A stretch of DNA of 64,000 nt, taken from Nitrosomonas sp. Its GTDB lineage: Bacteria > Pseudomonadota > Gammaproteobacteria > Burkholderiales > Nitrosomonadaceae. The stretch covers positions 1 to 64,000 of the forward strand of contig NZ_JAHBZY010000007.1 of the NCBI RefSeq assembly GCF_019635155.1, written 5' to 3'. The translations under genes and the position numbers were made by a program. Below the pieces are notes generated by a model that searched no databases, had not been told where the DNA came from, and saw nothing but the letters and a program-made list of their open reading frames with translations. Of the stretch, positions 25,778 through 34,293 are shown piece by piece (position 1 is the first letter of the stretch; every line of letters begins with the position of its first letter).

Positions 25778-26131
25778 TCACAACCATACTGCGGCAAAAT
25801 GCTCATCATCAAACCCCACAGTTGCGCGGCGTCCATCCGTAATAAGCGGTCTCTTGATCAAACGGCCATTGCTGGCCAGCAAATTTAATTTTTGATGATC
25901 GGACAATGTCGGCAATCGTTCTTTAATGCTTAATTCGCGATATTGTAAACCGCTGGTATTAAAGAATTTATTGAGAGGAATATTCGCATGCAAAACAATC
26001 TCGGCAAGCTCGGCGGCGTTCGGCGGATTCCCGGTAATATCGATGAATTGATAGGTGATGCCGGCTTGTTGCAAAAACCGCTCCGCTTTCCGGCAACTAT
26101 CACATTTTTTATAACCATAAAATTTCAGCAT
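25778..26131 (-). CDS. Spx/MgsR/ArsC-like thioredoxin-fold protein
   Basis: The 117-residue protein begins MLKFYGYKKCDSCRKAERFL, with a CxxC redox motif at residues 10-13, and continues with the ArsC/Spx C-terminal pattern (LIKRPLITDG and VGFDDE). Members are arsenate reductases or redox proteins of unknown substrate (YffB-like). The CDSC pair is closer to the Spx/MgsR group than to classical ArsC. The ATG at 26131 follows an in-frame TTG. It is 29 bases downstream of the cupin gene on the same strand. Confidence 0.85.
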   Translation of the reverse strand: MLKFYGYKKCDSCRKAERFLQQAGITYQFIDITGNPPNAAELAEIVLHANIPLNKFFNTSGLQYRELSIKERLPTLSDHQKLNLLASNGRLIKRPLITDGRRATVGFDDEHFAAVWL

Positions 26132-26160
26132 CAATAGCTTCTTAAAAAATTTTATTCAAA

Positions 26161-26499
26161 TTATTCACCGCCTTTCGGACCCCAAAATACGACCCAGGTG
26201 ACAAAATCCGGAGTGAAATTCTCAAAGCGATGCTCTGCATGGGCCGCTACAAAAAACACCATTCCAGGTTCAAACGAATGGCGTTCACCGGCCACTACGA
26301 TTTCGCCGCAACCAGAGTGAATGAAATACAATTCATCTTGATCATGCGGTGTCTGGATATCTACATCCTTAGGCGCATACACCTCGACCGACATGGTGCC
26401 ATGCGCAAACGCCAACGTGAAGGGTTCACCGGAAGGCCATTCCGGGCTGGCTTTCCCGGGTATACGTTTCATTAAATCCATTAATACCGCTTTAAGCAT
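26161..26499 (-). CDS. Single-domain cupin protein
   Basis: The 112-residue protein has the two cupin motifs: HDQDELYFIHSGCGEIVVAG with metal-ligand His and Glu, and FEPGMVFFVAAHAEHRFENF with the second His. It is a small beta-barrel that probably binds a metal; the substrate cannot be told from the sequence. It sits between uvrD and the Spx-like gene on the same strand, 33 bases after uvrD. Confidence 0.85.
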   Translation of the reverse strand: MLKAVLMDLMKRIPGKASPEWPSGEPFTLAFAHGTMSVEVYAPKDVDIQTPHDQDELYFIHSGCGEIVVAGERHSFEPGMVFFVAAHAEHRFENFTPDFVTWVVFWGPKGGE

Positions 26500-26532
26500 G
26501 ATTCACCTCATTTGTTGGATTAACCGGTTGAA

Positions 26533-28737
26533 TTATAATGCCGTCAATTTTGCAAGCGACGTCAGCAACCACTTTGTGCCTGCTTGTGTAAATTTAACTT
26601 GCACGCGGGTATCGCTGCCACTACCTTCGTAATCGATAATCACACCGGCTCCAAACTTGTCATGCAATACACTCTGCCCGATTTTCCAAGGAATACCGGT
26701 CAAATTTTTTTGATGATGGTTTGTAAATCCGGGAAAGGATGACAGGCTTGAAGAATTGCCAGTTTTCTTTAACGAAACGCCAAAATTATTATGTGGTAGG
26801 GATTTCAACCATTTCAAAGAATCTTGCGGTATTTCATCCAAAAATCGGGAAGCGATGTTGTATCGTGTTTGACCATGAAGCAAACGGCTTTGGGCAAAAC
26901 TTAAATACAAGCGGCGACGTGCACGAGTCATGGCAACATACATCAGGCGTCTTTCTTCCGCGAGACCGTTTGTCTCATTGAGACTATTTTCGTGAGGGAA
27001 TAACCCTTCTTCCAGTCCGCTCAGAAAAACACTATGAAACTCCAATCCCTTGGCGGCATGAATCGTCATCAGCTGCAAGGCGTCCTGTCCGCTACCCGCT
27101 TGATGCTCGCCCGCCTCCAATGATGCATGCGCCAGAAATTCCATGAGGCTGTCATTTTCCGCTTCATGCACGAAACTGGTCGCGGCATTAATAAGTTCGT
27201 GCAAGTTTTCCAATCGTTCAGCACCTTCCCGCTCTTTAGCGTAATACGAAGATAATTCGCTGTGAGTCAGCATGTGCTCAATAATCTGAGGTAACGGCAA
27301 GGCGGCGCAATTTTGGCGCATTCGCAAAATCATCCGCGCAAAACCAGCAATGCCTTTCACTGCTTCTGAAGGTTTCTGCAGAATCTCCGTTTCGCCACCG
27401 CTTTTTCTGAGAGCCGCTTGCCATAGGCTGATGCTTTGTGCTTTTGCGTCATCCAGCAATTGCTCCAAACTTCTGGCACCAATGCCGCGTGCCGGAAAAT
27501 TAATCACTCGCAATAATGCGCTATCGTCATCCGGATTGGCAATTAGGCGTAAGTAAGCCAGTGCGTGTTTGATTTCCTGACGATCGAAAAATCGCATTCC
27601 ACCGTACACCCGGTAAGATATTCCAGCGTTAAACAAACTATGCTCCAATACCCTGGATTGGGCATTGGAGCGATACAGCAAAGCGATTTCAGATAATGTA
27701 ATGCCTTCCGTTTGCAATGCTTTGACTTCATCTACGATAAAAGCGGCTTCATCAAAATCATTCGGTGCGTTGTATACCCGCAGCGGTTCGCCTCTTCCTT
27801 CCGAAGTCCACAGATTCTTGCCGAGACGTTCGCTATTGTGTTCAATCAAGGCATTGGCCGCGTCCAATATATAACCGTGCGAGCGGTAATTCTGCTCGAG
27901 CTTGATCACCGTGGAAATACCGAAATCACGCTCAAAATCTTTCATATTACCGCTATAGGCGCCACGAAAGGCATAGATACTTTGATCGTCATCGCCTACT
28001 GCAAAAACCGCAGCCGCATGATCGGTTTCCGCTCCGGCGAGCAGTTTCAGCCACTTGTATTGCAATTGGTTGGTATCTTGAAACTCATCGATCAGAATAT
28101 GGCGGAATCGTGCGCGATAGTGCTGGCGCAGCGGCTCATTGCGAGTAAGCAATTCGTAACTGCGTAATAACAACTCCGCAAAATCAACCGCGCCTTCTCT
28201 CTGACATTGCTGCTCGTACATTTGATAAAACTCTAACATACGGCGAGAAAAAGTATCTTCGACGATTACATACGCAGCACGCAACCCGGCTTCCTTGGCA
28301 TTATTGATAAACCATTGCACTTGGCGTGGCGGGAACTTCTTGTCATCGGCTTGCAAATCTTTCAGGATTCTTTTGATCAACGTCAATTGATCGGCAGAAT
28401 CGAGAATTTGGAATGCTTGCGGCAATCCGGCGTCTTGAAAGTGTGCCCGCAACATGCGATGACAGAGCCCATGAAATGTTCCAATCCACATTCCGCGCGG
28501 GTTAATTGGCAACATCGCAGTAATTCGAGTCAGCATTTCCTTAGCGGCTTTATTGGTAAAAGTCACCGCCAGAATACTATGAGGGTTGGCTTGGCCGGAT
28601 TGAATCAAATACGCAATTCGCGTCGTTAACACGCGTGTTTTGCCACTGCCTGCGCCCGCCAACACCAAGACGGACTGATATGGCAGCGTAATCGCTTCCA
28701 GCTGCTGTGGATTAAGATCCGTAAGTAAGGAAGTCAT
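26533..28737 (-). CDS. uvrD: DNA helicase UvrD (helicase II)
   Basis: The 734-residue SF1A helicase unwinds DNA 3'-5' in nucleotide excision and mismatch repair. Visible motifs in order are Q motif LNPQQLEAI, I AGAGSGKTR, Ia TFTNKAAKEM, II DEFQDTN, III VGDDDQSIYAFRGA, IV LEQNYRSHG, V TIHAAKGLEF and VI VAMTRARRRL. The C-terminal ~60 residues form the UvrD-type tudor-like end (VLHDKFGAGVI, then VQVKF). The ATG at 28737 is the family start. Confidence 0.94.
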   Translation of the reverse strand: MTSLLTDLNPQQLEAITLPYQSVLVLAGAGSGKTRVLTTRIAYLIQSGQANPHSILAVTFTNKAAKEMLTRITAMLPINPRGMWIGTFHGLCHRMLRAHFQDAGLPQAFQILDSADQLTLIKRILKDLQADDKKFPPRQVQWFINNAKEAGLRAAYVIVEDTFSRRMLEFYQMYEQQCQREGAVDFAELLLRSYELLTRNEPLRQHYRARFRHILIDEFQDTNQLQYKWLKLLAGAETDHAAAVFAVGDDDQSIYAFRGAYSGNMKDFERDFGISTVIKLEQNYRSHGYILDAANALIEHNSERLGKNLWTSEGRGEPLRVYNAPNDFDEAAFIVDEVKALQTEGITLSEIALLYRSNAQSRVLEHSLFNAGISYRVYGGMRFFDRQEIKHALAYLRLIANPDDDSALLRVINFPARGIGARSLEQLLDDAKAQSISLWQAALRKSGGETEILQKPSEAVKGIAGFARMILRMRQNCAALPLPQIIEHMLTHSELSSYYAKEREGAERLENLHELINAATSFVHEAENDSLMEFLAHASLEAGEHQAGSGQDALQLMTIHAAKGLEFHSVFLSGLEEGLFPHENSLNETNGLAEERRLMYVAMTRARRRLYLSFAQSRLLHGQTRYNIASRFLDEIPQDSLKWLKSLPHNNFGVSLKKTGNSSSLSSFPGFTNHHQKNLTGIPWKIGQSVLHDKFGAGVIIDYEGSGSDTRVQVKFTQAGTKWLLTSLAKLTAL

Positions 28738-28808
28738 GCAGCTTGTATATTTCGATTAATTTCAGGTTCGATCTGAAAAAACTAATAATCTGGATTTCGC
28801 CGCATTGA

Positions 28809-28863
28809 TTAATTCAGAATCCGATAAATTGAAAATTTCAATTTATCGTAATTCATGAATTAA
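28809..28863. terminator. Large nested inverted repeat between prkB and uvrD
   Basis: The inner element at 28822-28848 is a perfect 27-base palindrome around a single central A (CGATAAATTGAAA on each arm). It is flanked by a second matched pair, TTAATTCA at 28809-28816 and TGAATTAA at 28856-28863. It lies just after the prkB stop on the minus strand and before uvrD. It could form a long RNA hairpin ending the prkB transcript, or be an operator; there is no trailing U-run. Confidence 0.5.
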
Positions 28864-28883
28864 CCGGAATTTCGTCAAGACGA

Positions 28884-29753
28884 CTATGCTCTGCTTTTTG
28901 CGACAATATCCAGAATCAGCGGCGTCAGTATCAATTCGATTGCCATGCCCATTTTTCCACCGGGCACAACGATCGTATTGGGACGTGACATAAACGAATC
29001 GTGGATCATCCTTAGCAGGAAAGGAAAGTCGGCCATTTCAGGATATCTGAAACGAATGACCACCAAGCTTTCATCCAATGTCGGAATTTCTCTGGCTATA
29101 AATGGATTGGACGTATCGACGGTTGGTACCCGCTGAAAATTAATATGCGTGCGGGAAAATTGCGGCGTGATGTAATGCACATAATCATGCATGCGGCGCA
29201 AAATGGTATGCGTCACCGCTTCTGCGGAATATCCACGTGCACTGGTATCACGATAGATTTTTTGAATCCATTCCAAGTTGACGATAGGTACCACGCCGAC
29301 TAGCAAATCCACATATTTCGCAACATCCGCGGTATCACTTTTAGCACCGCCATGCAAACCTTCGTAAAACAATAAATCGGAACCCGTTGGAATGGACGAC
29401 CAAGGTGTGAATGTTCCTGGTTTTTGTTGCCAAGGTTCGGCTTCTTCTTCGTTATGAAGATACAAACGCTTTTGACCCGTTCCTTTTTCACCGTATTCTT
29501 TAAACAACGCTTCTAATTTTTCAAATTCGTTGGCCTCCGGCCCAAAGTGGCTGATCGGACGTCCGTTATTTTTTTCTGATTCCGCCACGGCTTGCTTCAT
29601 CGCCTCACGATCGTACCGATGAAAACTATCGCCTTCGATAACAACTGCATTGAGCTTTTGGCGGCGAAAAATATGTTCAAAACTGGTCTTTACCGTTGAG
29701 GTGCCTGCACCTGAAGATCCGGTAACGGCGATAACCGGGTGTTTTTGCGACAT
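28884..29753 (-). CDS. prkB: Phosphoribulokinase
   Basis: The enzyme phosphorylates ribulose 5-phosphate to ribulose 1,5-bisphosphate, the committed Calvin-cycle step. The 289-residue product is the proteobacterial (class I) type: P-loop GSSGAGTSTV near residue 12, then EGDSFHRYDREAM, HFGPEANEF and a LLFYEGLHGG block with the catalytic carboxylates. AGGAGA precedes the ATG at 29753. It stands apart from other cbb genes here, although a CbbY-like phosphatase lies at 60.5 kb. Confidence 0.94.
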   Translation of the reverse strand: MSQKHPVIAVTGSSGAGTSTVKTSFEHIFRRQKLNAVVIEGDSFHRYDREAMKQAVAESEKNNGRPISHFGPEANEFEKLEALFKEYGEKGTGQKRLYLHNEEEAEPWQQKPGTFTPWSSIPTGSDLLFYEGLHGGAKSDTADVAKYVDLLVGVVPIVNLEWIQKIYRDTSARGYSAEAVTHTILRRMHDYVHYITPQFSRTHINFQRVPTVDTSNPFIAREIPTLDESLVVIRFRYPEMADFPFLLRMIHDSFMSRPNTIVVPGGKMGMAIELILTPLILDIVAKSRA

Positions 29754-30255
29754 TCTAATTTTCTCCTAAAAATATAATAATAAAATCACCGGACCATATT
29801 AGCCTTCGATGGAAATTTTGCATAACGATGATACGGCTTCTATTGGTCAGACCTACTTCGTGCACCATCGAAATCAGGGCATCAAGCCATCAGAATTGAA
29901 TGTGTAAACAATGGAACTTACAAAAAATAATACCGGTCAGATACCTTGCCTAAAATTTCGTGTGTATTGTATACCAAGACTCCGTGCAGGCATAAATTAC
30001 CTGTAGAATCCGTTGGGATACCGGGCAATTCATATAAACAGCGATTCAAATGAAAAATGCATAATGGCTTAACCTGCAGGCTCACAGCCTCTTATAGATA
30101 GCTACGCGAAACTATCAATGCACAATCTGAAATTAACTGCTGGTATCATTGTAAGAGCTCAGAAGGTTACTATCCCGTTGTTCAGAAATATGCTGGAAAG
30201 TGGTTACAAGTCGTTCTCCGGCCCAACGCACAATAATTTTGAGAGAAAATTCCAA
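29754..30255. other. 502 bp without a recognisable gene
   Basis: This divergent region upstream of prkB (minus) and of the glycine-zipper lipoprotein gene (plus) must hold both promoters. I saw no tRNA-like TTCGAAT motif, no convincing ORF and no strong inverted repeat. The 46 codons upstream of the lipoprotein ATG are open in frame but do not resemble protein. Confidence 0.5.
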
Positions 30256-30795
30256 ATGAAAGCAATCAAACCGTTATTCACGCTTTGTATCGCATATTTA
30301 TTGGCTGCATGTGTGCAATTGCCAACAGGGCCCAGTGTAATGACATTGCCGGGAACCGGAAAAAGTTTTGAGCAATTCCGGTATGATGATTACGAATGTC
30401 GCAGATATGCGTACGAACAAGTAGGCGGTGTTTCGCCGCGCCATGCAGCGCAATCAAGCGGTATTGAGAGCGCAGCCATCGGTGCCGGTCTTGGAGCAGC
30501 CGCTGGTGCTGCAATTGCTGGCGGCGGTGGAGCCGCTATTGGTGCTGGCACGGGATTGGTAGCAGGCGGATTGGTTGGTTCCGGCACTGCCAGCACATCC
30601 GCTTATGTCAACCAGCAGCGTTATGATATTGGCTATATCCAGTGCATGTACGCCAAGGGCCATCGCGTTCCGGTAGCCGGTCGAATTACTGAAGATCCAC
30701 CTGCGAATCGCACGAAAAACCTCACACCGCCGTCTTCTAATTACACCCCGCCACCGCCACCACCTGGTAATCCGCCACCACCGCCACCACGATAG
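30256..30795 (+). CDS. Glycine-zipper outer-membrane lipoprotein with proline-rich tail
   Basis: From the ATG at 30256 the 179-residue product has a lipoprotein signal with lipobox LAAC (Cys near residue 17). A short charged domain (FEQFRYDDYECRRYAYEQ) follows, then a glycine-zipper segment (residues ~75-115: GAGLGAAAGAAIAGGGG and repeats) of the kind that inserts in membranes. The C-terminus is a polyproline run interrupted by GN. It is probably a structural or stress envelope lipoprotein; no specific role can be given. Longer in-frame starts upstream are rejected because the signal peptide begins here. Confidence 0.82.
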   Translation: MKAIKPLFTLCIAYLLAACVQLPTGPSVMTLPGTGKSFEQFRYDDYECRRYAYEQVGGVSPRHAAQSSGIESAAIGAGLGAAAGAAIAGGGGAAIGAGTGLVAGGLVGSGTASTSAYVNQQRYDIGYIQCMYAKGHRVPVAGRITEDPPANRTKNLTPPSSNYTPPPPPPGNPPPPPPR

Positions 30796-30816
30796 AATCG
30801 TCGCCGGTATAAGCGC

Positions 30817-30859
30817 TCATTTACTTGAAGGAATCTTTGATCGTTTATTCCGTAAATGA
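30817..30859 (+). terminator. Hairpin downstream of the glycine-zipper gene
   Basis: TCATTTAC (30817-30824) pairs with GTAAATGA (30852-30859), and an inner GGAAT/ATTCC pair extends the stem. It lies 20 bases past the stop. There is no U-run behind it, so intrinsic termination is only a possibility. Confidence 0.35.
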
Positions 30860-31015
30860 CTCTCGGAATATTGAACAAACAGTAACCCCTTTTGATAATG
30901 CGTTAAAATACTCAGAAAATTATCGATGCTGAATCAGATATAATCTGCAATTTAAAAAATGCTGGTAATGCGTTTATTGAATTCCATTTTAAAATAATAA
31001 TGTAGGAGTAACATT

Positions 31016-31540
31016 GTGCATCCGATCGTACCTATTATCATGGCGCTTGGTGCCATTTTGTTTTTTGCGGGAATAATTGTCCAAGCGCGGCTTGGTGCAA
31101 AGCGTATCAAAACAATAAATTTACGGGGTAAAGAATATAAGCTTTGGCAATTTGTATTAATGACAATTGGCTCAGGAGTAGCTTTGATTATTGTCTCGGT
31201 TTCAATACCCAAATATATGCCGTATCAGCCAGAGTCGGCAATCCCGTCAATTCAACCGGTTATTTCTGAAAATCTGAAGTATGAATTGGATTCCATCTTA
31301 TCCGGTTTGGAAATCAATAATGGCCCTATGCTGAATGCGATCAGTCGCTTCCAAACGGAATTCCAAGAAGCGCTTAAACAAGGTGACAAAAATATCGAGG
31401 ACTTGCTCGTGCTTGAAATAGCTTACCGAATTAGAACTGACTTGCAGAACCAGGGTTACCCGGAAAACCAGATCGAACGTGAGGTTGAAAAAATTATTGG
31501 GATTTTGAAACAGTCCGCCCAACAAGGGAATAAAAAATGA
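31016..31540 (+). CDS. Membrane protein of unknown function
   Basis: The 174-residue product starts at GTG 31016 with GGAG nine bases upstream. Two hydrophobic helices (residues ~3-22 and ~45-65) flank a short basic loop. The C-terminal ~100 residues are soluble, acidic and helical (EFQEALKQGDKNIEDLLVLE, then EIAYRIRTDL and QIEREVEKIIGILKQ). I recognise no family. It precedes the TIGR04073 gene by 77 bases on the same strand. Confidence 0.65.
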   Translation: MHPIVPIIMALGAILFFAGIIVQARLGAKRIKTINLRGKEYKLWQFVLMTIGSGVALIIVSVSIPKYMPYQPESAIPSIQPVISENLKYELDSILSGLEINNGPMLNAISRFQTEFQEALKQGDKNIEDLLVLEIAYRIRTDLQNQGYPENQIEREVEKIIGILKQSAQQGNKK

Positions 31541-31617
31541 TTGGAATTACTAGCACCACACACTATCCGATCTCAGTCATCTTTAATTAACCATTATTTG
31601 AAATATAAGGATTAGCT

Positions 31618-31980
31618 ATGGCCAAATTGCTTCAAACCCTACTGATTGCGTTCATAATCTCGTTAACTGCACCGCAATTGGTATTTGCCGAACAATACCC
31701 CGATAAAGTCATGGATAAACTTGGTAACGGTCTCGCCAATGCAGCAACAGGCGTTGTGGAAATTCCGAAAGCGATTACCATCGTCGGTAATCGCGATGGT
31801 GTCGTTCATGGCATGACTATCGGTTTCTTAACAGGGATAGCGAATGCGGTCGGGCGTTCATTAAGCGGGGCTTTTGATATTGCTACTTTCTTGATCCCTA
31901 CGACCCCTTTTGTTAAACCCGCTTATATATGGGATGAATTCAATCGGGAAACTGTTTTTGTCGAATCACAGATGCGCTGA
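31618..31980 (+). CDS. Exosortase-system-associated protein, TIGR04073 type
   Basis: The 120-residue protein has a signal peptide ending at VFAEQ. The body KLGNGLANAATGVVEIPKAI, then IGFLTGIANAVGRSLSG and a final PTTPFVKPAYIWDEF, matches the TIGR04073 family, which occurs in genomes with exosortase/PEP-CTERM systems and has unknown function. AAGGA lies before the ATG. No exosortase is present in this window, so the link is by family only. Confidence 0.8.
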   Translation: MAKLLQTLLIAFIISLTAPQLVFAEQYPDKVMDKLGNGLANAATGVVEIPKAITIVGNRDGVVHGMTIGFLTGIANAVGRSLSGAFDIATFLIPTTPFVKPAYIWDEFNRETVFVESQMR

Positions 31981-31991
31981 CATGCATTTTT

Positions 31992-32060
31992 TCGCCATTA
32001 TGTTCATTTTTAAAACTCGATGGCGAGAATCTCCTGAGTTCTTCTGAGCAACTTCTCGCC
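31992..32060 (+). terminator. Overlapping alternative hairpins between convergent genes
   Basis: TCGCCAT (31992-31998) can pair with ATGGCGA (32020-32026). The overlapping GGCGAGAA (32022-32029) can pair instead with TTCTCGCC (32053-32060). The two stems exclude each other. The position between two convergent genes suggests a bidirectional terminator. Confidence 0.4.
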
Positions 32061-32074
32061 CATGTTCACATCAC

Positions 32075-32539
32075 TCAAATAGGATTATTGATGATTACCG
32101 GTGGTGAATCCGCTATCAGACATTCCCTAAATAGATAACTACCCGACTCTTCAGCGAATCCATCACTTTCAGTCAAGTCAAACCAAACACAATCCTTTTC
32201 TTTGAATGAGTAGCGGTATTTGTCGGGGAATTTCATGTCGGGTAATGAAATTTCGTGAAACAACCCTTTCTCGACCCACCATCGCCCCGATTCGGTGAAA
32301 TATGTGCTCTCACCATTCGGACCAGTGAAACTAAAGTCGACCGTATACGAACCATCGGCATTTCGTATCTGCGTCCAACGTTTTAACAAGCCCCCTGTCT
32401 CCAAAAATTCTCCAGACCAAACACCGATTAACTTAACATCAATATACGGCTGCTGATTGGTAGCCATCATTGTTTTACAACCAGTTAAGAAGAACAGTAG
32501 AAACATCATCGTAAAAATTTTTTCAACTGTCATGTTCAT
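32075..32539 (-). CDS. Putative lipoprotein of unknown function
   Basis: From the ATG at 32539 the 154-residue product has a lipoprotein signal with lipobox FLTGC. The mature part is rich in beta-type, aromatic segments (GVWSGEFLETGG, then DGSYTVDFSFTG and GRWWVEKGLFHE), suggesting a small lipocalin-like barrel. No family is recognised. An ATG two codons further in (32533) is equally possible; the longer frame to 32575 would spoil the signal peptide. Confidence 0.65.
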   Translation of the reverse strand: MNMTVEKIFTMMFLLFFLTGCKTMMATNQQPYIDVKLIGVWSGEFLETGGLLKRWTQIRNADGSYTVDFSFTGPNGESTYFTESGRWWVEKGLFHEISLPDMKFPDKYRYSFKEKDCVWFDLTESDGFAEESGSYLFRECLIADSPPVIINNPI

Positions 32540-32688
32540 AAGTGATACGTACGTGCATGAATTATAGGAAGACAATAATGATCAATATCCGGTAGTGAAG
32601 CTGTGATTAAGCATCTAAGCTTATTTCGGTCATTATTTGACTAATCGCATGCGACAATCAATCAAATTTTCTTTCATGTAATTGGTTT

Positions 32689-33108
32689 TCACTTCCAGCG
32701 TAACCACACACGAAGTTGCCGGTAGGCTTCCGCATCGATACCATCCGGCAGGATTACGATACTATCAGCAAAAAAATTTCCTTCCGGTTGCAGAACCAAA
32801 ACAGTCAAATAAGGCGCCACAAAACTATTATTCAAGATGGTACAGATAATTATCGCATTTGATCGAGTGGTCATCGTGCATTGGTTTTTTTCGGTCAAAG
32901 TTAGTTCAGTCACTGCGTTCTTCGCTAACAGCAAGGCATCTTTGCGCAGGTAATAGACAAGGCTGATGATGATCAGAATAGAAACCATACTTTTGATAAT
33001 CCAAAATATCGGCAATAGCCATAACAAAATAGCTGAAACCACATGTGCGGTTAGTAAAATCACTGCAAGTACATACGATGGCTTGCGTTGAATGGTTAAA
33101 GTAGTCAT
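32689..33108 (-). CDS. YgfX-like membrane protein (CptA family)
   Basis: The 139-residue product has two adjacent membrane helices (residues ~15-55), a soluble tail and the C-terminal signature DGIDAEAYRQLRVWLRW typical of YgfX. E. coli YgfX is a small inner-membrane protein reported to affect cytoskeletal proteins and to pair with SdhE. It is divergent from ygfZ as in other proteobacteria, but no sdhE gene lies next to it. The ATG at 33108 is chosen over GTG at 33120. Confidence 0.75.
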   Translation of the reverse strand: MTTLTIQRKPSYVLAVILLTAHVVSAILLWLLPIFWIIKSMVSILIIISLVYYLRKDALLLAKNAVTELTLTEKNQCTMTTRSNAIIICTILNNSFVAPYLTVLVLQPEGNFFADSIVILPDGIDAEAYRQLRVWLRWK

Positions 33109-33222
33109 AACGAAAATCACGAAAGGAATCTGTCATCAATCAATTTCCATGCGAATCTGATCCTCATTTTAGTCAATTTCTTTATCGTATAATCTGCTCA
33201 AATTATTCATTACCAATATTTT

Positions 33223-34263
33223 ATGAACACTGAATGGCAAAACCACTTACTTGATCGGCAAGCTATCATCAAGAATCATTGCGTGTTCGATTTCGGCAAT
33301 TTTTCCGCTGAACTTCTGGCTGCTGAAACAACAACCGTGATGACTGATTTATCGCACTGGGGCCTTCTGCAATTTTCCGGTGACGATGCCCAAGCATTTC
33401 TGCAGAATCAACTCAGTTGCGATATCCGTGAAATTGGCTTGAATGCAGCAAACTACGGTAGTTATTGCACTCCCAAAGGCAGGGTGTTGGCAAATTTCAT
33501 TGTGTGGCAACGCGAGAATGATTTATTCATGCAATTACCTGCCAGCTTGCTGAGCGCTGTCCAGAAACGATTATCGCTTTATGTATTGCGTGCCAAAGTT
33601 AAAATCACGAACTGCAGCGATACATGGATACGTTTCGGCATTGCCGGTGCAAATGCGATTACATTGATACGCGATATCGAAAATTCGGTTAATGATTTTG
33701 CCTATCCGATGCAACTTCAGCACTCTGAAAAATTCAGTGCGCTTTATCTCTCACAGAATCGCGCAGAGATTATAACCACTATAGAAAATGCTCAGGCAAC
33801 ATGGAATCAACTCAGCCAGCACGCCAGGCCAGTGGGGGCCAATTGCTGGAATTGGTTGGAGATTCGAGCTGGAATTCCAAATATCCTGCCTGAAACACAG
33901 GAAATGTTTTTGCCGCAGATGATTAATCTCGATGCAATCGGCGGCGTTAGTTTTAAAAAAGGCTGCTATCCAGGACAAGAAATCGTTGCACGTACCCAGT
34001 ATTTAGGAAAACTTAAACGGCGCATGCGATTAGTCCACATAGCAACCACTGAAACGATAGCAGCCGGCGATGCACTCTATAGTATGGATATGAATGATCA
34101 ACTAAGCGGAAATATCGTGAATGCTGAGCCTTCGCCACACGGTGGATTTGATGCGTTAGCAGTCGTGCAACTAAGCAGTATCGATGCCAATGAAATTCAT
34201 TGTCTTTCAACTCAAGGTCCGGTATTGGAATTTCAATCACTACCCTATTCGCTACCGGTTTAA
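33223..34263 (+). CDS. ygfZ: YgfZ folate-binding protein for Fe-S cluster enzymes
   Basis: YgfZ is a GcvT-related tetrahydrofolate-binding protein needed for activity of several Fe-S enzymes such as MiaB. The family signature around the conserved cysteine is intact (KKGCYPGQEIVARTQYLG, residues ~245-262). The N-terminal GcvT-like part (LQFSGDDAQAFLQNQLSCDI) is typical. Length 346 aa is normal. It is divergent from the YgfX-like gene (114 bases) and convergent with the DUF502 gene. Confidence 0.92.
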   Translation: MNTEWQNHLLDRQAIIKNHCVFDFGNFSAELLAAETTTVMTDLSHWGLLQFSGDDAQAFLQNQLSCDIREIGLNAANYGSYCTPKGRVLANFIVWQRENDLFMQLPASLLSAVQKRLSLYVLRAKVKITNCSDTWIRFGIAGANAITLIRDIENSVNDFAYPMQLQHSEKFSALYLSQNRAEIITTIENAQATWNQLSQHARPVGANCWNWLEIRAGIPNILPETQEMFLPQMINLDAIGGVSFKKGCYPGQEIVARTQYLGKLKRRMRLVHIATTETIAAGDALYSMDMNDQLSGNIVNAEPSPHGGFDALAVVQLSSIDANEIHCLSTQGPVLEFQSLPYSLPV

Positions 34264-34293
34264 GCCAATCAGAGACTCCGAAGATTGAGGCTG

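Noticed and set aside
29754-30117. Possible tRNA or small RNA upstream of the lipoprotein gene
   Set aside because: No T-loop motif, cloverleaf stem or terminator could be found.
30118-30255. N-terminal extension of the glycine-zipper lipoprotein
   Set aside because: The lipoprotein signal peptide begins at 30256, so upstream codons are not part of the protein.
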